Assembly (NCBI GenBank): GCA_003559855.1 | Contig: PWJZ01000099.1 | Location: forward strand, 1 to 44,585 | Source: Bacteroidales bacterium | GTDB lineage: Bacteria; Bacteroidota; Bacteroidia; Bacteroidales; UBA7960 | Reading direction: 5' to 3' | Length of the DNA stretch: 44,585 nt | In this document: piece by piece, positions 33,860 to 42,126 of the stretch | Layout: each line of letters starts with the position of its first letter | Position numbering within the stretch: the first letter of the stretch is position 1 | Translations under genes and position numbers: made by a program | Notes under the pieces: generated by a model | Seen by the model: only the letters and a program-made list of their open reading frames with translations | Databases searched by the model: none | Told to the model about the DNA's origin: nothing

Positions 33860-33951
33860 ACAAAACCCATATAAAATATCAAAAAAAACATTAATTAAAT
33901 CACGTATTAAAGAATGGTGAAAATACTGTTCTGTGTTGAAAATAAGTTAAT

Positions 33952-33959
33952 TACTTTTG
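33952..33959 (+). promoter_or_regulatory. Putative -7 element of a small RNA
   Basis: TACTTTTG matches TAnnTTTG. The -33 region has no clean TTTG at 19-21 bases (a GTTG lies 13 bases upstream). It predicts a transcript from about 33966 to the terminator at 34103. Confidence 0.4.
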
Positions 33960-33965
33960 ATTAGC

Positions 33966-34103
33966 TATTTTACCAAACCAGTTTGGTTTTCGATTAGTTT
34001 AATAGTTTCGTTAGTTTTTTCGTTAATTTTTGGTTAATGTTGTTTTTGTTTTAGTGATCAATAAAGGGCAGGAGACGGGGTAAAACCCGTCTCTTGTTTT
34101 TTT
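33966..34103 (+). ncRNA. Candidate small RNA, about 138 nt
   Basis: A -7 element at 33952-33959 and a strong intrinsic terminator ending at 34103 bound a stretch with no ORF: the only ATG, near 34037, opens a 5-codon frame. The RNA would carry a near-palindromic ACCAAACCAGTTTGGTT hairpin near its start, a U-rich GTTAGTTT/CGTTAATTT middle, and the terminator hairpin. No plus-strand gene lies upstream that the terminator could serve, since mgtE is divergent. Its family is not recognised. Confidence 0.5.
34072..34103 (+). terminator. Rho-independent terminator of the candidate small RNA
   Basis: GAGACGGG (34072-34079), a 6-base loop and CCCGTCTC (34086-34093) make an 8-bp perfect stem followed by TTGTTTTTTT. 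No T-run exists on the opposite strand. The nearest plus-strand gene upstream is over 3 kb away. Confidence 0.8.
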
Positions 34104-34157
34104 AGAGGCCGATATTCGGATAATTCCCGGTTGAAATCATGCAAAACATTTTATCGT

Positions 34158-34165
34158 TATATTTG
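34158..34165 (+). promoter_or_regulatory. Putative -7 element for yjbQ
   Basis: TATATTTG matches TAnnTTTG; TTG at 34131-34133 is 24 bases upstream, longer than ideal. The predicted leader is about 26 bases. Confidence 0.4.
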
Positions 34166-34197
34166 CAACACAGTCATTAATCCTAATCACTGCGAGT

Positions 34198-34602
34198 ATG
34201 CAGGACATTATTACAATAGAGACGCACAGACGTGAAGCATTGTACGACATTACTTCAGAAGTGAAATATGTTCTGTCCGGTAGCGGAATATCACATGGTT
34301 TGATAAATGTTTATGCCCAGGGCGCTACAGCGGCAATTATGATACAGGAAGGCTGGGATGAAAGCGTACTGACTGATATGATAACGCTGCTTAAAAAATA
34401 TATTCCCCAAGGGGTATGGCTGCACGATGCACAAGACGGTAACGCAGATGCCCACCTCAAAGCCGGAATAATAGGACCTTCCGAAACAATTCCCGTTATT
34501 GACGGAAAACTGGGATTATCAACATGGCAAAATATCTTTTTTTGTGAGTTCGACGGTCCGAGAAAAAAAAGAAATATTGCCCTTACAGTTGTGAAATTGT
34601 GA
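34198..34602 (+). CDS. YjbQ/UPF0047 family protein
   Basis: 134 residues, complete, cytoplasmic. The family signatures are GLINVYAQGATAAIMIQEG (~40-58), then DGNADAHLKAGIIGPSETIPVIDGKLGLSTWQNIFFCEFDGPR (~80-123). The invariant His/Asp/Glu residues lie in DGNADAHLK and GPSE. Members are annotated as secondary thiamine-phosphate synthase because E. coli YjbQ shows weak activity in vitro; the physiological role is not settled. There are no thiamine genes nearby. It starts at the ATG at 34198, after a -7 element, and stands alone between the small RNA and the GWxTD gene. Confidence 0.9.
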   Translation: MQDIITIETHRREALYDITSEVKYVLSGSGISHGLINVYAQGATAAIMIQEGWDESVLTDMITLLKKYIPQGVWLHDAQDGNADAHLKAGIIGPSETIPVIDGKLGLSTWQNIFFCEFDGPRKKRNIALTVVKL

Positions 34603-34796
34603 TTTGTGCCTTACTGGAAAAGAACCCCCCGAAAAAAAACTATATGTGCTTTGGATGTGATTTGATAAAGTAGTTTGCCTGCATAGAAGTTTTTTTATAT
34701 CAACAAATGATTTTATTAATAACAGTAGTATTGTTATGATGTAAAATTCAAATTGCTTTTGTAATTTCGTAGTTTGAATTTCATAAAAAACCAACT

Positions 34797-36068
34797 ATGA
34801 CTACCAACCGAGTTTTTTTATTTTTGACAGTGGCGGTTATTCTGGCCGGGATGAAAAGCTGCAAGACCATAACACGGCTGTCACGCCAAAACCTTGAATT
34901 CCTCTATGATGAAACCAAATTTGAGCTTAGCCCCGGCTATATGGTTTTTCATCACTCCGAAGATTCCAGCATTCTTTACCACACTATATCTTCCGATGAG
35001 CTTCATTATGTGCGTAATTCGGAAAAAGAATCCTACAGGGCAAACTATAAGATCCATTACAGGCTTTTGGAATCTTTTACCGCCAATGTTGTTATAGACA
35101 GCCTGACAGCCACTTTTACCGATACAGTGTTCCATCAATCGGGCTTAAACATAACCGACAGCCTTGTTATGGGAATACCCGGTGGTGAAAGATATATATT
35201 GCATCTGACAATGACAGATATTAACCGTCAGGTTCAAAGCACAAAACTTCTGAAGGTAAATAAAACCGGTGATGACAACTTTCAATATTATAAGATCTTT
35301 GATATTGGTGATGATGATAATGGCAAAATGTTGATGTTTTCGCCGATGATATCAGAAAGTGGTAACTTTATCATGCAATATAAAGCCGATATTTCACAAG
35401 AGGCAAGCGTTAAGATTTATGCAACGCCACAATCTGTTGCATTACCCCCCTTTGTTGATAAAACGCGGCATGTTCCTGATATGATTCCCGACACCGTTTT
35501 TAATATAATATTTGAAGGAGGTATTGCAGTTCTGCCCGTAAATAAGAACGGGCTTTACAGGATTGTTTTGGATAATGAAACCAGCGGCGGCACTTCGCTA
35601 CATTATTATTATGACGGTTTTCCCCGTATTGAAGATGACTCTCAATTATTACCGCCATTACGTTATCTTACCAGCAATGAAGAGTTTGAAACTCTCACAT
35701 CTTATCTCGATCCGGCCGATGCAGCTGATATCTTCTGGACTTCAATGGCAGGAACACATCTGAGAGGAAGAAAAATGGTTGACAGGTATTATGATAATAT
35801 AGAAAGATCAAATAAATATTTTACCACCTGGAAGGAAGGCTGGAAAACCGACAGGGGAATGATATACTCTGTTTTTGGTGCACCGGATCGTGTACTGAAA
35901 GATGATGATTCTGAAAAATGGACTTACTATGGTACCTGGCGTGTGCCTGATACAGACTTTAATTTCCGGAAAATAGATGCACCCTTTGGAATGAAATGTT
36001 ATGAGCTCGAGCGTAAACCCGAATACCGGAATGTTTGGTTTCAAACTGTGGAAAGAATTAGAAGGTAG
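34797..36068 (+). CDS. GWxTD-domain lipoprotein
   Basis: 423 residues. The N-terminus (VFLFLTVAVILAGMKSC, lipobox-like with Cys about residue 22) indicates a lipoprotein or secreted protein. The middle has Ig-like or C2-like strands (~50-270). The C-terminal GWxTD domain (~300-423) shows its defining DPADAADIFWTSMAG, a GWKTDRGMIYSVFGAPDRV core and EKWTYYG...PFGMKCYELE. The family is widespread in Bacteroidota, Chlorobiota and Acidobacteriota and its function is unknown. It precedes rlmB on the same strand with a 91-base gap. The start at ATG 34797 gives a normal signal sequence. Confidence 0.85.
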   Translation: MTTNRVFLFLTVAVILAGMKSCKTITRLSRQNLEFLYDETKFELSPGYMVFHHSEDSSILYHTISSDELHYVRNSEKESYRANYKIHYRLLESFTANVVIDSLTATFTDTVFHQSGLNITDSLVMGIPGGERYILHLTMTDINRQVQSTKLLKVNKTGDDNFQYYKIFDIGDDDNGKMLMFSPMISESGNFIMQYKADISQEASVKIYATPQSVALPPFVDKTRHVPDMIPDTVFNIIFEGGIAVLPVNKNGLYRIVLDNETSGGTSLHYYYDGFPRIEDDSQLLPPLRYLTSNEEFETLTSYLDPADAADIFWTSMAGTHLRGRKMVDRYYDNIERSNKYFTTWKEGWKTDRGMIYSVFGAPDRVLKDDDSEKWTYYGTWRVPDTDFNFRKIDAPFGMKCYELERKPEYRNVWFQTVERIRR

Positions 36069-36159
36069 AATGAAACAGGTCGAAAGAAAAAACTATTTTT
36101 TTTACAGAAGAAGTTATAAATACTTCAGTGTGCGGAATAGTTGCTAAAAAACAATTAAA

Positions 36160-36903
36160 TTGGAAAATATTATATATGGCATTCATCCTGTAGCTGAAGC
36201 TATAAGTGAAGGAAATATGCCTGAGAAAGTGCTTTTGCAAAAGGGCTTGAAAGGCGGTAACTTTTCTGCTCTTTTCAGGGAAATACGTGATAAAGACATT
36301 CCTTACCAGGTTGTACCCGTTGAAAAGCTTAACAAGGTTACACGCAGCAACCACCAGGGTGTTGTTGCATATGTATCTCGTGTAATATACTGGAAGGTTG
36401 AGAATGTTATAACAAGAGCCTGGGATAGTGGTGAAACCCCGTTGCTTTTAATTTTGGATGGTATTACCGATGTTCGTAATTTTGGTGCTATTGCAAGAAC
36501 GGCAGAATGTGCCGGCGTTCATGCCCTGGTTGTCGCACAAAAAAACAGTGCTGCCGTTAATGCGGTCAGCATAAAAACATCGGCGGGGGCACTGACCAGG
36601 ATCCCGGTCTGTAAAGAGAACAACTTGCCCGAAACAATATCCTTTTTAAAGGAATGTGGCTTGAAAATCATTGCAACTACAGATAGAAGCAAACAAAAAA
36701 TATATGATGCCGACCTGCGCTGCCCGGCTGCCATAATCCTGGGATCGGAAGATAAAGGTATATCAAAGGCCTGTCTGAAACTTGCCGATATTGAAGTAGC
36801 AATACCCATGGAAGGAAAAACAGGATCACTGAATGTTTCAGTTGCTGCAGGTATTGTGCTTTTTGAAGCATTGCGAAAAAGACGATTCAGTAAAGAATTT
36901 TGA
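36160..36903 (+). CDS. rlmB: 23S rRNA (guanosine-2'-O-)-methyltransferase RlmB-type SpoU protein
   Basis: 247 residues. The N-terminal SpoU substrate-binding domain (GIHPVAEAISEG, ~7-18) is followed by the trefoil-knot SPOUT domain: LLILDGITDVRNFGAIARTAECAGVHALV (motif 1, ~107-135), ALTRIPVCKENN, IILGSEDKGISKACLKLAD (motif 2, ~191-209) and AIPMEGKTGSLNVSVAAGIVLFEALRKR (motif 3). It 2'-O-methylates a guanosine in 23S rRNA (G2251 in E. coli) or an equivalent site. The start is a TTG at 36160: no ATG precedes the conserved GIHPV, and the next in-frame ATG would delete the binding domain, so the rare start is well supported. Confidence 0.92.
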   Translation: MENIIYGIHPVAEAISEGNMPEKVLLQKGLKGGNFSALFREIRDKDIPYQVVPVEKLNKVTRSNHQGVVAYVSRVIYWKVENVITRAWDSGETPLLLILDGITDVRNFGAIARTAECAGVHALVVAQKNSAAVNAVSIKTSAGALTRIPVCKENNLPETISFLKECGLKIIATTDRSKQKIYDADLRCPAAIILGSEDKGISKACLKLADIEVAIPMEGKTGSLNVSVAAGIVLFEALRKRRFSKEF

Positions 36904-37057
36904 CCGATGTTTGGCTCATTTTTTGTCAAATGTTGAATTAAGTGAAAAGACATGGGATTGAAATTGCCCGATGCCGGTACAATTTATTTGAAAATTTCAG
37001 GTTATTAAGAAAAATAAATAATTTTATTGTTGTATAAAAAATCTGTATATTTTAGGT

Positions 37058-37173
37058 ATTCAGGCAAACATAAACCGGTAATCCAACACTTCGTGAAAAC
37101 CCTGAATGACAAAACAAGTATGATGGAGATCGAAAGATAAGGCATATCTTTTTGAGATCCGAAAACACGAAGT
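37058..37173 (+). other. Structured leader with a possible pseudoknot, upstream of the lytic transglycosylase
   Basis: Within the 302-base gap after rlmB, ATTCAGG (37058-37064) can pair with CCTGAAT (37101-37107). ACTTCGTG (37088-37095), inside that loop, can pair with CACGAAGT (37166-37173) beyond it: a crossing (pseudoknot) arrangement. Between them a hairpin AAAGATA-AGGCA-TATCTTT (37133-37151) is capped outward by GATC/GATC (37128-37131, 37156-37159). The element ends 32 bases before the start codon. No known riboswitch is recognised. The rest of 36904-37205 is AT-rich and shows nothing. Confidence 0.4.
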
Positions 37174-37205
37174 ATTATAAAAAACCTTAAAAAAAAATAA
37201 TACTT

Positions 37206-38138
37206 ATGAGTAATAACAATAAACTGATAACAGCTATCTATGTTCTGTCTTCCATTTTGATTTTAAAGCTATTTGTATTTTCGTCGGATCCTGTCCGGCA
37301 TGATAAATTATATATGGAAGATTTCAATGAAGGTTACAAGGTATTTGCTGTGCCTCATCCCGGTCATCTTGAATTTGCGGGAGAGCCTGCTCCCCTGGAG
37401 GATTTTGATATCAGGGAGAGGTTTGACAGGGAACTGTTGGTTAACACATACTGGCAATCTCAAACACTGCTTTTCTTTAAAAGGGCTAACCGTTGGTTTC
37501 CGGTTATAGAGCCCATTTTGGAAAAAAAGGGGGTGCCGGACGATTTCAAATATCTTGCATTGATTGAGAGCGGATTGACAAATGCCGTTTCACCTGCAGG
37601 TGCAACCGGGTATTGGCAGATACTCTCCGACACCGGCAATGAGCTTGGGTTGGAGATTTCATCGGAAGTTGATGAGAGATATCATATCGAAAAATCAACC
37701 GAGGCGGCTTGCAAGTTTTTGCTGGATGCATATGAGCGATATGGTGCATGGACCCTGGCGGCTGCAGCATATAATATGGGCAGGAATGCCCTGAACCGGC
37801 AACTTGCAAACCAGCAGGCAGATTGTTATTATGACCTGTTGCTTAATGAAGAAACATCAAGGTACGTTTTCAGAATACTAGCCGTGAAACACATATTTTC
37901 CAACCCGCAACGGGCAGGCTTTCACTTCAGAAAACAAGACCTGTATGAACCCCTGAAATACGATGTTATTGAAATAGATTCATCAATTGCAGACCTGCCA
38001 AAGTTTGCACTTGACAAAGGGATTAACTATAAACTGCTTCGTGAATATAATCCATGGCTGAGACAATACTCGCTTACAAACAGAAATAACAAAATTTATG
38101 AAATAAAAATACCTTCGAACCTGAAAGATGAAATGTAA
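37206..38138 (+). CDS. Lytic transglycosylase, MltD/SLT-like
   Basis: 310 residues. An N-terminal hydrophobic helix (~9-25) acts as signal or anchor, so the enzyme acts on peptidoglycan in the periplasm. The SLT (GH23-like) domain spans ~98-230. The catalytic Glu121 is in YLALIESGLT, followed by AGATGYWQI (~131-139), the glycine-aromatic core and AAAAYNMGRNAL (~190-201). The C-terminal ~80 residues include a repeat-like stretch (LLREYNPWLRQYSLT) rather than a clear LysM. It cleaves the MurNAc-GlcNAc bond to release anhydro-muropeptides during wall remodelling. Start is the ATG at 37206, downstream of the structured leader at 37058-37173. A weak terminator-like hairpin follows before yggS. Confidence 0.88.
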   Translation: MSNNNKLITAIYVLSSILILKLFVFSSDPVRHDKLYMEDFNEGYKVFAVPHPGHLEFAGEPAPLEDFDIRERFDRELLVNTYWQSQTLLFFKRANRWFPVIEPILEKKGVPDDFKYLALIESGLTNAVSPAGATGYWQILSDTGNELGLEISSEVDERYHIEKSTEAACKFLLDAYERYGAWTLAAAAYNMGRNALNRQLANQQADCYYDLLLNEETSRYVFRILAVKHIFSNPQRAGFHFRKQDLYEPLKYDVIEIDSSIADLPKFALDKGINYKLLREYNPWLRQYSLTNRNNKIYEIKIPSNLKDEM

Positions 38139-38168
38139 CCGTAAATGATGGTCATCTTAAAAAACAAC

Positions 38169-38200
38169 CGGCTTCAAAAGCCGAAAGGCGGGATTTTTTT
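38169..38200 (+). terminator. Weak terminator-like hairpin
   Basis: CGGCTT-CAA-AAGCCG (38169-38183, 6 bp) is followed 10 bases later by TTTTTTT. The gap before the T-run makes it a poor terminator, but its place between the transglycosylase and yggS is apt. Confidence 0.3.
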
Positions 38201-38212
38201 ATAAAACATTAT

Positions 38213-38220
38213 TAATTTTG
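38213..38220 (+). promoter_or_regulatory. Putative -7 element for the YggS gene
   Basis: TAATTTTG matches TAnnTTTG; no clear -33 element is seen. The predicted start near 38226 gives a leader of about 21 bases to the ATG at 38247. Confidence 0.4.
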
Positions 38221-38246
38221 CTGAACAACAAAAATATTTTCAAAAA

Positions 38247-38918
38247 ATGATGTCAATAAGTGAAAATTATAAAAAAATAACAGATGTTATTCCTGCACAT
38301 TTAAAGATCGTTGCGATAGGCAAAACTAAAACATCGGAAGATATATTGAGTCTTTATGAATGTGGACATCGTGTCTTTGGTGAAACCAGGGTGCAGGAAC
38401 TTTTACCCAAGTATGAGAAACTGCCTGAAGATATTAAATGGCAAATGGTCGGTCATTTGCAAAGAAACAAGGTTAAATATATTGCACCATTCGTCGATAT
38501 GATACAATCGGTTGACAGTCTGAAATTACTTAATGTCATTAATAAAGAGGGGTTGAAAAACAACCGCTTGATAAACTGTCTTTTTCAGATGCATATTGCT
38601 GAAGAAGAAACCAAGTTTGGCATGACAAAAGATGAGATATTCGAGATACTTGAAAGTGACGATTTCAGGCAAATGAAAAATATTTCCGTCAAAGGGGTTA
38701 TGGGTATGGCAACTTTTACCGATAATGAAAAACAGATAAGAAAGGAGTTTAAAACTCTGAAAACTATTTTTGATCAGGTCAAAGAGAAATATTTTCGATC
38801 GGATGACGGTTTTTCTGAAATATCAATGGGTATGTCAAGCGATTATGAGATAGCCATAGAAGAGGGGGCTACCATGGTGCGTATCGGTACGGCACTGTTT
38901 GGGGAAAGGCAATATTAA
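38247..38918 (+). CDS. YggS-family pyridoxal-phosphate homeostasis protein
   Basis: 223 residues, cytoplasmic, with the alanine-racemase-type PLP barrel and no racemase domain. The PLP lysine is K26 in IVAIGKTKTSEDI. The family signatures GETRVQEL (~47-54, usually GENRVQE), WQMVGHLQRNKVKY (~71-84) and the C-terminal phosphate-binding SMGMSSDYEIAIEEGATMVRIGTALFG are all present. It binds PLP and buffers its supply; no catalytic activity is known. Two adjacent ATG codons (38247 and 38250) are both possible starts. The gene converges on the RND efflux gene 55 bases away. Confidence 0.93.
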   Translation: MMSISENYKKITDVIPAHLKIVAIGKTKTSEDILSLYECGHRVFGETRVQELLPKYEKLPEDIKWQMVGHLQRNKVKYIAPFVDMIQSVDSLKLLNVINKEGLKNNRLINCLFQMHIAEEETKFGMTKDEIFEILESDDFRQMKNISVKGVMGMATFTDNEKQIRKEFKTLKTIFDQVKEKYFRSDDGFSEISMGMSSDYEIAIEEGATMVRIGTALFGERQY

Positions 38919-38973
38919 CACGATATTCAGATTAGCATAAAAACATCTGAAAAAATGACTTTATAGACAGACA

Positions 38974-41900
38974 CTATTTAGCCTTCTTCCTGTTAAAAGC
39001 TACATACAACACCGGTATAAGCACTAATGTTATAATAGTCGAGATCATAAGTCCTCCTATTATTGTTACCCCCAGTGGTGACCATATTTCAGAACCCATA
39101 CCTGTACTCAGTGCCATAGGGATCATAGCAAGTATAGTTGTGAAAGAGGTCATAAGTACCGGCCGAAGCCTGTTCCTGCCCGCCTGCACTATAGCATCAA
39201 TAAAAGGTATATCACGTTTTATAAGCAGGTTGGTGTAATCCACAAGAACAATTCCGTTGTTCACAACAATTCCTATAAGCATGATTATGCCAAGGAAGGT
39301 TATTACGCTCAACGTCAGTCCGGTAACAAGAAAAGCAAGAATGATTCCTATAATTGACAAAGGAATTGTGAAAATTATAATAAAGGGATTTTTAAATGAT
39401 TCAAACAATGATGCCATAACCATAAATACCAATATCAATCCGAACAAAAATATCCAGTAGAGGTTTTGAAAAGCTTCTTTTTGTTCTTCTACTTGTCCGG
39501 CAATTTCCATGTGAACACCATTTGGCATATCAATTGTTTTCAATTCATTTCTGACCATATCAGCTGCTTCACCCAGTGATACGTGATGCGGGCTGGCTGA
39601 TACATATACGGCTCTTTGCCTCATTTCACGCCTGATCTCAAACCTGCCCCAACCTTCCTCAATTTCCGATACAAGGTTTAATGGTATCTGATCCCCGGTT
39701 AATGTACTCAGCATAACATTGTCAAGATGTTGTATGGCGTTGCGGTATCTTTCGGGATATCGTATATTAATGGGGATGTTTTCACCTTCAATATTGATAT
39801 TTCCTCCGCCGGCACCAAGCAGGCTATGTCTTATTTGCCGGGAAGCAAAAGCGGTATTTAAGCCTGTTGCCGTGACCTTATCCTTATCAAGGATTACCCT
39901 GAGTTCCGGTTTGCCACGGTCAATGGTAGATTCTACATTTGTAATGTCTTGCATATTTTGTAATGTCTTTTCAATATCAATAGCTACCCTGTTTAACGAG
40001 TCAAGGTCGTATCCGGTAATTTTCATTTCAATGGGTTTGATATTTCCCATTACTGCAGCTGACAGAAGACTTCCGCCTGTAGTGGTATAAACTTCAACTT
40101 CGGGTATTTCGGCAATTCTCTTTCCAATAATTTCAGCAACCTCTTCCGATGTTCTTTCCCGCTCTTCGGGCAGGGCAATCCGTGCAAAAACGGTTACAAC
40201 ATTTTTGCCTTCCCTGAAACCGACGGTACCCAAAATACCTTCAGCGCTTTGACCGGCCAGGGAATAAAGAGTGCGAATTTCGGGTATCTCTTCCAGAAAA
40301 ATATTTTCAACCTTTTTTGTTAGCTCAAGCATTGCTTCAGGACTTGCGTCAATGCGGGTTTCTATGAGTGCGCTGACATCGCCGGCATCAAATTCAGGAA
40401 TATAATCGGTACCTATAAAACGTGTAAGGAAGAGCGCCGAAGCAAAAATGACTAACACAATCGCCACTACAATGGTTTTATGATATATTGAATATTTCAG
40501 AATACGGAGATACAGGTTTTCTATCGAGTTGAAAAAGTTTTCACTGACTTTGTTGATAAAGTGTTTTTTGTTTTTCTCTGTGCTTTGCCGGAGAAGTCTG
40601 GAGCTTAGCATTGGTGTTAGGAACAGTGCAACAAATAGCGATGCAAGCAGTGTTATTGCCGTCAGTATTGCCAGTTGTCGGAAAATGATACCCACCAGGC
40701 CTCCCATAAAAATAAGAGGCACAAATATCGCAATTGTTGTAAGAGTGGCAGCCGTGATAGCCAGCCCCATCTCACGTGTACCGAAAATGGCTGCCTGCAC
40801 CGGGGGAACACCGTTTTCAATGTGTCTTGAAATGTTCTCCAATACTACTATTGCATTGTCAATCACCATACCGATAGCAATGGCAATGGATAATAAGGAA
40901 AAAATATTCACCGAAAAGCCTGCAAAATACATGTAAACGAATGCTACTATCAGTGAAAAAGGAATGGTAAGTATAACTATCAAGGAACTTCTGATATTAC
41001 GCAAAAAGAAAAGAACTATAAGTACCACAAAAACAGCGGCGAAAGATATGGCACGGAACAGGTTCCTTAATGAAAAGACAACAAGTTCCGAATTATCCAT
41101 AAGCTCTTCAATGTTAACATCGTCGGGTAATAACGGTTTAACGCCGTCTATTTCTTTTCTGACCGCTTCCACAACGTCAAGTGTATTTGCACCTGTTTGT
41201 TTCATGACAAATATGCCGACACCCTCTTTTGCATTTACCCGTGCGATCTCATTCGGGTCTTTCAAACCCATTCTTATTGATGCTATTTCGGAAAGTCTTA
41301 CCGGCTTGCCGTCAAAAACGGTTATCATGGTATTGCTTATATCTTTGAGGCTTTCGAAATCACCCGGTACTGTGACTGACAAATCGCTTTTTCCGGCTAT
41401 AATACTGCCTGCCGGAATTGTTATGTTTTCTGCTTTTAGCGCCTGAACAATGGTGTTTAGTGATAGATTGTATGCTTTTTGCTTGTAAGGGTCTATTTCA
41501 ATTTTAATTTCCTTGCGCGGCTCTCCCATAACCAAAAGAACACCGACACCGGGAGCACGGTTAATGGCATTGGCAATCTTATTATCAATAATACGACCGA
41601 GGTCTTCATAGCTTTCGCCGGCGCTTATGCCATATATTAATACCGGAAACATGTCGGTATCAACTCTCATGATTATCGGAGCTTCTGCTTCAACCGGCAA
41701 ATCTCTCTGCTTGTAATTAAGAAAATCCCTTACCGTACTGACGACTTCTTCCAGATCAGTATGCCACTCGAATTGAAGTGTTATGAATGAAACGTTTTCC
41801 TTTGACTGTGAGAACATATTTCTCAGGTTGCCTGTTCCTGCAAGCACCTCTTCAAGCTCCATTGTAATATGCCGCTCCACTTCCTCTGCAGATGCACCCG

Positions 41901-42054
41901 GATATACCGTGCCTACCGTAATGGCAGGCAACTCTATTTCAGGTAATACATCCTTCGGAAGTACGTAATAGCTTATTATACCAAACAGTAATATTGCCAA
42001 AAAAAGCATTAACGTAAAAACCGGTCGATTGACCCCTGTCCGTGGTAAAATCAT
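38974..42054 (-). CDS. RND efflux pump inner-membrane transporter (HAE-1-like)
   Basis: 1,026 residues, a normal AcrB-like length with twelve membrane helices and two large periplasmic loops. The N-terminal VNRPVFTLMLFLAILLFGIISYYVLPKDVLPEIELP is typical. The TM4 proton-relay segment GMVIDNAIVVLENISRHIENG (about residue 398) keeps one Asp and replaces the second by Asn, as in many HAE-1-like pumps outside the AcrB type. The C-terminal half has GIVVNNGIVLVDYTN. The porter domain has YPGASAEEVE and LRVILDKDKV. It exports hydrophobic drugs or lipids together with the adjacent membrane-fusion protein and TolC. It is last in a minus-strand three-gene operon, 72 bases after the MFP gene. The substrate is unknown. 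Confidence 0.9.
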   Translation of the reverse strand: MILPRTGVNRPVFTLMLFLAILLFGIISYYVLPKDVLPEIELPAITVGTVYPGASAEEVERHITMELEEVLAGTGNLRNMFSQSKENVSFITLQFEWHTDLEEVVSTVRDFLNYKQRDLPVEAEAPIIMRVDTDMFPVLIYGISAGESYEDLGRIIDNKIANAINRAPGVGVLLVMGEPRKEIKIEIDPYKQKAYNLSLNTIVQALKAENITIPAGSIIAGKSDLSVTVPGDFESLKDISNTMITVFDGKPVRLSEIASIRMGLKDPNEIARVNAKEGVGIFVMKQTGANTLDVVEAVRKEIDGVKPLLPDDVNIEELMDNSELVVFSLRNLFRAISFAAVFVVLIVLFFLRNIRSSLIVILTIPFSLIVAFVYMYFAGFSVNIFSLLSIAIAIGMVIDNAIVVLENISRHIENGVPPVQAAIFGTREMGLAITAATLTTIAIFVPLIFMGGLVGIIFRQLAILTAITLLASLFVALFLTPMLSSRLLRQSTEKNKKHFINKVSENFFNSIENLYLRILKYSIYHKTIVVAIVLVIFASALFLTRFIGTDYIPEFDAGDVSALIETRIDASPEAMLELTKKVENIFLEEIPEIRTLYSLAGQSAEGILGTVGFREGKNVVTVFARIALPEERERTSEEVAEIIGKRIAEIPEVEVYTTTGGSLLSAAVMGNIKPIEMKITGYDLDSLNRVAIDIEKTLQNMQDITNVESTIDRGKPELRVILDKDKVTATGLNTAFASRQIRHSLLGAGGGNINIEGENIPINIRYPERYRNAIQHLDNVMLSTLTGDQIPLNLVSEIEEGWGRFEIRREMRQRAVYVSASPHHVSLGEAADMVRNELKTIDMPNGVHMEIAGQVEEQKEAFQNLYWIFLFGLILVFMVMASLFESFKNPFIIIFTIPLSIIGIILAFLVTGLTLSVITFLGIIMLIGIVVNNGIVLVDYTNLLIKRDIPFIDAIVQAGRNRLRPVLMTSFTTILAMIPMALSTGMGSEIWSPLGVTIIGGLMISTIITLVLIPVLYVAFNRKKAK

Positions 42055-42126
42055 TATTGTTAAATTAAATTTTTACAGATCCTATGTTTATATTTTCAGT
42101 CGTTGCGCATTGGTTATCATCATCTG

